From the NCBI GenBank assembly GCA_016297415.1, contig JAEDGQ010000056.1, positions 1-12,609 of the forward strand: a stretch of DNA of 12,609 nt. Direction: 5' to 3'. The notes under the pieces are model-generated. The model had not been told where the DNA came from and searched no databases. It was given only the letters and a program-made list of their open reading frames with translations. The DNA comes from Treponema sp. Lineage in GTDB: Bacteria > Spirochaetota > Spirochaetia > Treponematales > Treponemataceae. Both the position numbers and the translations under genes were made by a program. Position 1 is the stretch's first letter; every line of letters starts with the position of its first letter. Of this stretch, positions 7,301 through 12,609 are shown piece after piece.

Positions 7301-7468
7301 GTTAAAAATTATCTTGAAGATTACGATGAGCCTGTTTATGCTCTGGCAGAACGTTATTACAATGATGGACGTAAAGATGAGGCACTTAAGCTTATTAATG
7401 AACTTTACAAGAGAAATCCTCAGGTACCTAAAGTTCGTAAACTGAAAAGCCGAATTGAAAATATGTAA
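4301..7468 (+). CDS. Large secreted alpha-helical (TPR-like) repeat protein
   Basis: 1055 residues with an N-terminal signal peptide (Lys/Arg at 5-7, hydrophobic 8-20, probable cleavage at LYA-QES near residue 23). No further membrane segment and no lipobox are present, so it is most likely a soluble periplasmic protein. It is almost wholly helical, with TPR-like helix pairs around residues 35-62, 170-186, 660-710 (ARQAYDQAVKFLNKNQYEEA), 742-772, 812-858, 960-985 and 1010-1045. A low-complexity Asn/Glu-rich stretch (485-496) divides the protein. Lys/Glu/Gln-rich coiled-coil-like helices are common near 880-960. TPR folds usually mediate protein-protein contacts; no enzymatic motif is seen. 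It is the first gene of an operon, and its TAA overlaps the next gene's ATG by one base, implying translational coupling. A periplasmic scaffold for the receptor phosphatase or for the divergent UPF0164 barrel is plausible but inferred. No strong Shine-Dalgarno sequence precedes the ATG. Confidence 0.9.
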   Translation: MTPYKHRIISLLIIILMSFSLYAQESKTRGGEVMSLWQIDHLIELTDYSTALQQLSLYIKKYPDQFDKAQKRVSKILKARSAYNNQAIELAEKMRLSAEGENLTDEEINELDVQKMDIIVALEKSEENPPLEEVNLTNDARRTVRLSYYINRSNIIVNQGSSLVASGNLDSKDNYTGAIEKFKEGLTLKTNDSDIVFNGDKEIPVVYSASFNKDVDSHIQNIRNYSLSISKNMDDCQTAYEKYCAALESNVPSQAVSAFSEVKTSFERLASVRNMLYKEGKVLADLDHKALELNPGLGDTSYVTFSRWAVTGVDSNPDSGIIGAIDGFWNTRTESMKQKLYETVRKNFQSVALGLDFENGIFNSTDYAALNTSRRLAGEFAGFGSQIHGLYSLLTDSNCAGFTQYNQSMDFASTFAKNNFRTLLSAVRNIQNQNTQVADRKVVNNDFSKFGDDCIASASFYEKELLTLGELKNNQLLISEKEIQSQIENNENNESSPVQEKARTTAGIQVKDETLSWKENIELYDSVVSVSEEECKKQAGHVWSLIAQTYSLEADNQLLAFTLRNAQAQNLLNGVEEETNGIRGTRYYPSRAAEECVKLNLDISKQRNILSQYRFTLDGGVAYKESEPLYSAGIENIERVITALNDLVVNNNQVISQARVKANQAAKATNRARQAYDQAVKFLNKNQYEEARSSLDEARESYLLSLSLEENHEFRRQFGPMISATDEEITVKRNEWVITTVRHLINDAYNDYYSGSFENSKRNLDEASVVWEKTQINANAEIEELMTLVLEALESTGGKEIAFSDPLYKDMGAYLSNASNHYEEGAKLYEKGSKDEGLALLTQARDEVRKVQRVFPKNLEANNLTLKITRILDPDVYASTVAERIKKAKSEASSPKESDQKNALNDLKELQAVIGNVPELTAAIREVETAIKRNAQSEQRKAELARSDALTKQAQKETNITRKIALLDEALKLNKRNTQAQTLKDKALTQKSTSTAETTLVKNYLEDYDEPVYALAERYYNDGRKDEALKLINELYKRNPQVPKVRKLKSRIENM

Positions 7469-10400
7469 TGGAAAACAAAAAATATTCTTTTTCTTTAAAA
7501 AAATTATTATTTCCTCTTCTTCTGCTTCTTTCCGGTACTGGTTTTGCCCAGTCACTTTTCTTTGAAGCTCCTGTTGCCATTACAAAAAAGGATACTTTAT
7601 TTCCGGTTGTACTTTCCGGAGAAAACGAAGCCTACCTTATATATGAAGAAAGTGATGGAAAAAACCTTTACATCAACTTTATGAAACGTGCAGAAGGTCA
7701 GTTTAAATGGTCTTCTGAAAAAAGAATTGCAGGTTCATTCTCTTTTAACGGCGATGTTCCTGATATTTTTACAGCTGCTATTCTGGATAAAGGGACAATT
7801 GCTGTTGCCCTTAATCTTTCTGAATATGAAATTGGTGTATATACATCCAGAGACGGTGGAAATTCCTTTGCTTACAATAAAATTTCCACTTCCGGTCGTC
7901 GTGTTGTAGCGCCTCGTATCTATAAAACTTCCCGTGACAATTTTGTTCTCTTTGTTTCAATGGGAACAGAAAATAAATTTACAATCGGCTATGCAACATC
8001 AAATGACGGAATCTCCTGGTCATCAATAAACAACTTTGAACCTGCACTCCAGCTTGATGATAACTCCTTTTCTCCTTATCTGTGTCCGGCTCATGGAGGC
8101 GATGTAATTGTTTTTCAGTCTCAGTTTGCAGTTGCCGGAAGGGCAAAAACCTTCCAGTTATATACAACTTTTTCTCCGGACGGCTTAAAGACTTTTACCA
8201 CTCCAGTGCTTACAACTGATGACGATTCCACAGAATTACGCCGGCTTAACAGTTTTATTGAATATTCAAACCAGAATCCTGTTGTTTTTTCAAGTAATGA
8301 AAGACTTTACTTGGCCTGGGAACGAAATCAGACAAAATCAGAAAATACTTACATCTGTGTTACTGAAATTGAAAAAGAAGGAAAACTTTCTGGAAGAAAA
8401 CGTGTAAAAGAATACACAAATGAAACAAAAGCTCATCGTCCATATTTTTTCAATTATGATTACACAGATTATCTTGTATGGTTCGATAACAGTTCTGGAG
8501 CTTTCTATGTTAATCTCAACGGTGATTTTTATTCTGACAGCCGTACTGAGAGAAGCATAAGAAATGGTTCTAAAGCACTTTTTGTTTATCCTGTTTTAAC
8601 TAAACAAAAACAGTCTCTTTCTTATTTGTGGCAGAAAAACGAAAAACATCCCGCACTTTTTGTTTCCGATCCGGACGTTTTTGCTGCTGCTCCTGTATTA
8701 CAGGCTGCAAACTTTAAGGCCGGTAAACGGTCTACTCAGGAAAAAATAAAAATAAAGATTAATTTTCCTCAGGATACAAATGATATAGCAGGCTATTCCT
8801 GGAGTTTTTCTCAGGATGAACAGGAAGAACCTTCAACTTCAGCAGAGTATACAATTTTTACAACAAATCGTTCTGTTACTGTTAATGCAGATGCTTATGG
8901 TGACGGTGAATTTTATTTTAAGGCCCGTGTTGTGGATCAGGCTGGAAACTGGTCTGAAAGTGCTGTTTTAAAATATTATCGTGATTTAACTCCTCCAAAA
9001 GATCCTGTTCTTCTTCCTTTTGATACAGACAGATTCGGATTTGCGGCTTCCAGTGAACTTAATTTACAGTGGGAAAAAAATCCGTCAGATACAGATATTG
9101 CAGGCTACAGCTGGACAATGACAAAAGCCGGTGACTTGAATAAAATTTTCAATGATTCTCCGCGTCATCCTGTTAATATTACAGATTCCCAGGCAGAAAA
9201 ATTATTTACGGAAATTGAAAGTAAAAAAGACAGTTACTTAGCCAAAGGAAAAAAGCCTCCCCGCTCAGTTCTGACAAAAAAAGATTCAATGCTGTTTTCA
9301 AATTATAAAAACGGCATTTATGTTTTTTCTGTATGTGCCATAGATGAAGTAGGTAATGTTGGTTTACCTTCTTCTCAGATTGTTGTTATCAATAAATATA
9401 AACCTTTTACTTACATTTCAGGTCTTAATACTAAAAAAGATGAATATGGAAATCTTGTAATCAGTGTTTATGGACAGGATTTTAACTACGAAGGTTATAT
9501 CAAGGAAATCTATGTTGACAGGGATGGAAAAGCTCCTTACGACAGAACTCTGTATTACAGCAGAGGAGATTTTAAGATTGAATCTTCAGGCTTAATCTCT
9601 GGACTTCATCTGTCTGATCTTGAAATTGGAACTTATGGCCTTTATGTAAATCACAGTGAAAGAGGAATCTGTCCTTTAAATACAAAACTCAAAACAAATA
9701 AATTTACAGTTGATGAATCAGGTATTATCAAAATTGAAAGACCCTATACTCTTATGCCTGAATGGACTGTTAAAACTTCAGAAAAAGTTCCATCATTACA
9801 AATTGTAGATATGCTTGTAATTTTCATTATCTGTCTTGCATTCCTTTCTGCAGTATTATCAATCTGTGGAATTGCCGGAATTGCAAGAGAGTCAGTTTTA
9901 ATACAATCCGAAGTTATGGCGCTGCTTAATGGAGAGGCAATGCCTCTTGAAAAGAAGGTGAAAATGAAAAAACTTAAAACAAAACAGACAAGTCTTAAAC
10001 TTAAACTGGTAGGATTCACAGTTCTTCTGGTTCTTGCCATCGTTTCAATGGTTGCCGTTTCACTTGGAACCAGAATGATTAAAACTCAGCGTCAGACTCT
10101 TGTTGACAGTATGGAAGAGCAGGTTATTGTACTTATGGAAGGTATGTCTAACAATGTTCAGAATGCCATGCTGGATGCAGTGAATGGAAATGGAACATTA
10201 GGATTGATTGATATTGTAAAACAGGCAGAAACCTTTAAGCCAGCCCGTTATGCAACTCTTATTGGTCTTGATATAAACGGAAAAACTTCAAATCTGGACT
10301 ATTTCTGGGCTTCTACAGAAGACAGTTCAAAACTTTCTGAAAAAATTGATACAAAAGAACCTGTTTCAGGAAGAAGCCGCTTTACAGAAAACACAGTTGA

Positions 10401-12144
10401 AGCACAGATTGCCTTAAAGTGTAAGGAACTTGAAGCCCAGGCACACGAAAGTGTAGATTCGATTCTCAATGAGCTTGATGAAAAATTTGATATTGAAAAG
10501 AAAAATCTTTATGTAGATATGCTGAATGAACTTTCACGAGCTGCAACTTCTTCATACCCTGAATTTAACAGCCAGTCACTGGGAGGAGAAAATGATCTTT
10601 ATACCTTCTATTATCCTGTTTTCTACAAAAACAGAGACTCTTCAAATCTCCTTCACGCAGTATTAATTCTTCAGGTTTCAGCAGAAGAACTTGTTCAGTC
10701 GGTTATTGCTGCCCGCAGAACAATTCTTACAATTTCAGGAATTACTGCAGTTATCGCCATTCTTCTTGGTGTTATTGGTTCCTTTGTTCTGGCTTCACTT
10801 ATTGTAGAACCTATTAAGAAACTTGTAGAACATGTAAAGGTAATTACAGAAACAAAAGACAAGAAAAAACTTAAAGACTTTAATATTACAATTAAGTCCC
10901 ATGATGAAATCGGTACTCTTGGTCAGGCTGTTAACGACATGACTCAGGGACTTGTAAAAGCTGCTGAAGATGAAGAAAAAGCAATGGAACAGGAAAAAAT
11001 GGCTCTCGATGGTAAAGCCGTTCAGCAGACATTCCTTCCTCTTCTTACAAATGATAAAGGCGGAAAAGAAACAACAGCTCAGCTTAAGGAAAAAGACTGT
11101 CAGTTCTTTGGTTATTATGAAGGTGCCGATGCCGTTTCTGGTGACTATTTTGACTATAAAAAACTTGATGACCGTTATTACGCAATTATAAAATGTGACG
11201 TTTCGGGACACGGAGTTCCTGCGGCCCTGATGATGACTGTAGTTGCAACTTTATTCCGCAAGTATTTTGAAAACTGGTCCCTCAAAACTCATGGATATAC
11301 ACTTGATAAGCTTGTAGTTCAGATCAACGACTTTATTGAATCTCTTGGAGTAAAAGGAAAATTTGCAACCCTGATGATCTGTCTTTTTGATACAAAAACA
11401 GGTGATGTTCACATGTGTAATGCCGGTGATAACATTATTCATGTATTTGATTCGGAATCCCGTTCGGAAAAAGTCATTACCCTTCATGAAGCACCTGCTG
11501 CAGGTCCCCTTCCTTCATTCATGGTAGAGATGAAAGGTGGATTTATTGTTGAAAAAACACATTTAAATCCAGGTGATGTGCTTTTCCTCTATACTGACGG
11601 TATTGAAGAAGCAACCCGATTCTTCCGCAACAAAAATTTTGAAATTACAAAATGTGCAGAACCAGGAATGAATGAAGGTGAAATTCATCTTAATCACAAA
11701 GTAGGGCAGGAATCAGAACAGATGGAACCTGAAAGGGTAAAAGCAATTCTTGAAGCTGTTTTGAACAGACAGAAATATGTTCTTACAAAATATCATAATC
11801 CTGTTGAAAACGAAGTTCTTGAATTTGATTTTACAAAACTTGAAGGAAATGTTGATGATGCCATTATGTCACTTGCAGCCGTAGAAAAAGTTTTCCGTAT
11901 GTATAAAACACCTCAGGCAGAAGGTACTGTATCTCAGAACGAAAAAGGTGATGTAGTACTTTCCGGTGATGGAATCCGTGTTGACCGCAAAATTGATGAA
12001 TATCTTAAGAAAACATTCAATAAATATGATTACTACTGTTCAAACAGAGTTGATATGGATGAACCAAACTATGTTTATTATACAGGTGTAAATGAAGATC
12101 CTCAGGCCGATGACCTTACACTTCTGGCAGTCAGAAAAATGTAG
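7468..12144 (+). CDS. Multidomain membrane receptor with HAMP and SpoIIE-type PP2C phosphatase
   Basis: 1558 residues. In order: signal peptide (1-28, ending GFAQ); a predicted periplasmic beta-propeller (about 30-400) with Asp-box-like motifs at 127-134 (SRDGGNSF), 178-184 and 236-243; two tandem Ig/FnIII-like modules sharing DIAGYSW (439-446, 543-549) and an (A/V)GN turn (492-494, 628-630); a TIG-like module (about 646-750); a transmembrane helix (777-805); a basic cytoplasmic link (828-847); a second helix (848-867); a second periplasmic sensor (about 868-1084); a third helix (1085-1112); HAMP (1112-1165); a linker helix; and the phosphatase (about 1211-1556). Metal-binding motifs are intact: SGDYFD (Asp1226), DVSGHG (Asp1244), YTDG (Asp1377) and DDLT (Asp1548/1549). 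It should dephosphorylate Ser/Thr-phosphorylated regulators, classically STAS anti-sigma antagonists, in response to periplasmic signals. About 165 residues separate YTDG from DDLT, roughly 100 more than usual. The start overlaps the previous stop by one base (TAATG) and has no separate ribosome site. Confidence 0.93.
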   Translation: MENKKYSFSLKKLLFPLLLLLSGTGFAQSLFFEAPVAITKKDTLFPVVLSGENEAYLIYEESDGKNLYINFMKRAEGQFKWSSEKRIAGSFSFNGDVPDIFTAAILDKGTIAVALNLSEYEIGVYTSRDGGNSFAYNKISTSGRRVVAPRIYKTSRDNFVLFVSMGTENKFTIGYATSNDGISWSSINNFEPALQLDDNSFSPYLCPAHGGDVIVFQSQFAVAGRAKTFQLYTTFSPDGLKTFTTPVLTTDDDSTELRRLNSFIEYSNQNPVVFSSNERLYLAWERNQTKSENTYICVTEIEKEGKLSGRKRVKEYTNETKAHRPYFFNYDYTDYLVWFDNSSGAFYVNLNGDFYSDSRTERSIRNGSKALFVYPVLTKQKQSLSYLWQKNEKHPALFVSDPDVFAAAPVLQAANFKAGKRSTQEKIKIKINFPQDTNDIAGYSWSFSQDEQEEPSTSAEYTIFTTNRSVTVNADAYGDGEFYFKARVVDQAGNWSESAVLKYYRDLTPPKDPVLLPFDTDRFGFAASSELNLQWEKNPSDTDIAGYSWTMTKAGDLNKIFNDSPRHPVNITDSQAEKLFTEIESKKDSYLAKGKKPPRSVLTKKDSMLFSNYKNGIYVFSVCAIDEVGNVGLPSSQIVVINKYKPFTYISGLNTKKDEYGNLVISVYGQDFNYEGYIKEIYVDRDGKAPYDRTLYYSRGDFKIESSGLISGLHLSDLEIGTYGLYVNHSERGICPLNTKLKTNKFTVDESGIIKIERPYTLMPEWTVKTSEKVPSLQIVDMLVIFIICLAFLSAVLSICGIAGIARESVLIQSEVMALLNGEAMPLEKKVKMKKLKTKQTSLKLKLVGFTVLLVLAIVSMVAVSLGTRMIKTQRQTLVDSMEEQVIVLMEGMSNNVQNAMLDAVNGNGTLGLIDIVKQAETFKPARYATLIGLDINGKTSNLDYFWASTEDSSKLSEKIDTKEPVSGRSRFTENTVEAQIALKCKELEAQAHESVDSILNELDEKFDIEKKNLYVDMLNELSRAATSSYPEFNSQSLGGENDLYTFYYPVFYKNRDSSNLLHAVLILQVSAEELVQSVIAARRTILTISGITAVIAILLGVIGSFVLASLIVEPIKKLVEHVKVITETKDKKKLKDFNITIKSHDEIGTLGQAVNDMTQGLVKAAEDEEKAMEQEKMALDGKAVQQTFLPLLTNDKGGKETTAQLKEKDCQFFGYYEGADAVSGDYFDYKKLDDRYYAIIKCDVSGHGVPAALMMTVVATLFRKYFENWSLKTHGYTLDKLVVQINDFIESLGVKGKFATLMICLFDTKTGDVHMCNAGDNIIHVFDSESRSEKVITLHEAPAAGPLPSFMVEMKGGFIVEKTHLNPGDVLFLYTDGIEEATRFFRNKNFEITKCAEPGMNEGEIHLNHKVGQESEQMEPERVKAILEAVLNRQKYVLTKYHNPVENEVLEFDFTKLEGNVDDAIMSLAAVEKVFRMYKTPQAEGTVSQNEKGDVVLSGDGIRVDRKIDEYLKKTFNKYDYYCSNRVDMDEPNYVYYTGVNEDPQADDLTLLAVRKM
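9955..9966 (+). promoter_or_regulatory. Possible internal translation start within the phosphatase gene
   Basis: AAGGTG (9955-9960) precedes an in-frame ATG (9964-9966, Met833) by three bases. A product starting there would have a basic N-terminus, one membrane helix, the second sensor, a further helix, HAMP and the phosphatase: a standard 726-residue HAMP-SpoIIE protein without the propeller. The spacing is short and the sequence may be chance. Confidence 0.25.
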
Positions 12145-12147
12145 GAG
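12143..12147 (+). promoter_or_regulatory. Ribosome binding site overlapping the phosphatase stop codon
   Basis: AGGAG starts inside the TAG stop (12142-12144) and lies 6 nt before the ATG at 12154. It fixes that start and points to coupled translation with the phosphatase gene. Confidence 0.75.
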
Positions 12148-12153
12148 TTTTAA

Positions 12154-12471
12154 ATGTCAATAAAAGAAGAAGTAGAAGATGTAGTCGAAAAAGGAATCGA
12201 GTATTCAAAATTTTCATTACAAAAAGCATATCAGGCAGTTTCCCGTTTTGGTGATGAAAGTGTTTTGCGAATTGAAATTAAAAGACTTGAAAAAAAACTT
12301 GAAGTTCTGAAAGGTGAACTTGGCCAGGTGGTTTACAGTAAGTTTGATGACAAAAAAAGAAAGACAATCAACCGAAGTGATCCTGAAATAAGCCTTCTTC
12401 TTACAGCAATTGACGATACAAGACAGGAAATTGAATCAAGAAGACAAGAATTAATTTCAAGAAAAAAATAA
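12154..12471 (+). CDS. Small coiled-coil protein of unknown function
   Basis: 105 residues, charged and almost wholly helical, without signal peptide or membrane segment, so probably cytoplasmic. Residues about 38-58 (LRIEIKRLEKKLEVLKGELG) and about 83-104 form heptad-like coiled-coil segments. They are separated by a basic, Pro-containing turn (DDKKRKTINRSDPE, 65-78), suggesting a helical hairpin or a dimer. I do not recognise the family. It is not a STAS domain: it lacks the alternating strand/helix pattern and the conserved Ser of anti-sigma antagonists. It follows the phosphatase by 9 bp with its own good ribosome site, so it belongs to the same operon and could be an accessory or regulator of it (inference). 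No hairpin terminator follows its stop. Confidence 0.8.
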   Translation: MSIKEEVEDVVEKGIEYSKFSLQKAYQAVSRFGDESVLRIEIKRLEKKLEVLKGELGQVVYSKFDDKKRKTINRSDPEISLLLTAIDDTRQEIESRRQELISRKK

Positions 12472-12499
12472 AAAATAATTACTTTTTTAAAAATAATTG
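12472..12499 (+). promoter_or_regulatory. A/T-tract region resembling a promoter UP element
   Basis: This almost pure A/T stretch has A- and T-tracts and two copies of AAAAATAATT (12471-12480 and 12489-12498), directly upstream of a near-consensus promoter. In other bacteria such tracts bind the RNA polymerase alpha C-terminal domains at rRNA and other very strong promoters. It has no GC stem, so it is not a terminator for the operon on its left. Confidence 0.4.
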
Positions 12500-12529
12500 T
12501 TGACAAAAATCGGTGATAAATGTTATATT
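12500..12529 (+). promoter_or_regulatory. Strong extended -10 sigma-70-type promoter
   Basis: A perfect -35 TTGACA (12500-12505), an 18-bp spacer and -10 TATATT (12524-12529) are seen, with an extended TG motif at 12521-12522. The start site is expected near 12536. The transcript runs off the window after about 70 nt, so the driven gene is not visible. Confidence 0.75.
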
Positions 12530-12577
12530 CATTTTCGCCGCTACTAAACAGCAAAAAATAAGTTGAAAGCGACTGAA

Positions 12578-12592
12578 AATCTTTGAAAAATG
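12578..12592 (+). other. boxA-like antitermination element in a leader
   Basis: AATCTTTGAAAAATG in the leader downstream of the strong promoter resembles the CTCTTTGAAAACT boxA found ahead of 16S rRNA in some bacteria. A small hairpin, TGCG (12593-12596) with CGCA (12603-12606), follows. If real, the window ends just before an rRNA operon. The alternative is a protein gene starting at the ATG at 12590, though no ribosome site supports it. Confidence 0.3.
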
Positions 12593-12609
12593 TGCGTTTT
12601 ACCGCATGA

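Noticed and set aside
10795..11211. 138-residue open frame antisense to the HAMP/phosphatase region
   Set aside because: It lies wholly opposite a conserved domain whose motifs are intact. Its Phe/Cys-rich translation is what the reverse complement of Lys/Glu-rich coding DNA gives.
12154..12471. Small downstream gene as a STAS anti-sigma-factor antagonist, the usual SpoIIE-type substrate
   Set aside because: The sequence is helical and coiled-coil, without the STAS strand/helix pattern or a conserved phospho-Ser motif.
1..12609. CRISPR arrays, tRNA genes, insertion sequences or phage genes
   Set aside because: I saw no regularly spaced repeats, tRNA-like cloverleaf sequence, transposase or phage proteins. 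Apart from the 281-427 island and the right edge, the window is almost completely coding.

Overview
The window is most consistent with a spirochaete of the genus Treponema, probably a low-GC gut, rumen or oral type. The assignment rests on protein families. There is a UPF0164 outer-membrane protein (a family best known from Treponema pallidum), a DUF4912 plus GH57/DUF1957 gene pair, and a periplasmic helical-repeat protein followed by a very large membrane SpoIIE-type phosphatase. The coding DNA is AT-rich, with T- or A-ending codons in most genes.

Layout from left to right. (1) 1-221 is the 3' end of an unrecognised gene with unusually 'highly expressed' codon choice, followed by a strong A-flanked hairpin terminator. 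(2) 281-427 is a GC-rich non-coding island with three compact perfect hairpins. Near its start is an inverted, nearly exact 20-bp copy of the tail of the preceding gene. (3) 473-2746 is a two-gene operon. It encodes a DUF4912 protein with a Rho_N/SAP-like N-terminus and a GH57/DUF1957 protein that keeps the family fold signatures but has lost both catalytic acids. (4) A long shared terminator separates it from the convergent UPF0164 gene (2820-4163, minus). (5) A 137-bp divergent promoter region leads to an operon at 4301-12471: a secreted alpha-helical repeat protein, a 1558-residue receptor-like phosphatase that overlaps it by one base, and a small coiled-coil protein. (6) The last 138 bp hold an AT-rich tract and a near-consensus extended -10 promoter with a boxA-like leader element. 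It probably drives a stable RNA operon (rRNA is the best guess) or a highly expressed gene beyond the window.

How the parts may work together (inference). The divergent UPF0164 barrel, the periplasmic repeat protein and the receptor phosphatase look like one envelope-spanning signalling locus. It would have an outer-membrane barrel with a periplasmic helical tail, a periplasmic scaffold, and an inner-membrane receptor. The receptor carries a periplasmic propeller and Ig-like stalk, a second periplasmic sensor, HAMP and a PP2C-type phosphatase. No partner kinase or STAS-domain substrate is encoded in the window. The most surprising single items are the catalytically dead GH57 protein and the hairpin island with its gene-tail inverted repeat.
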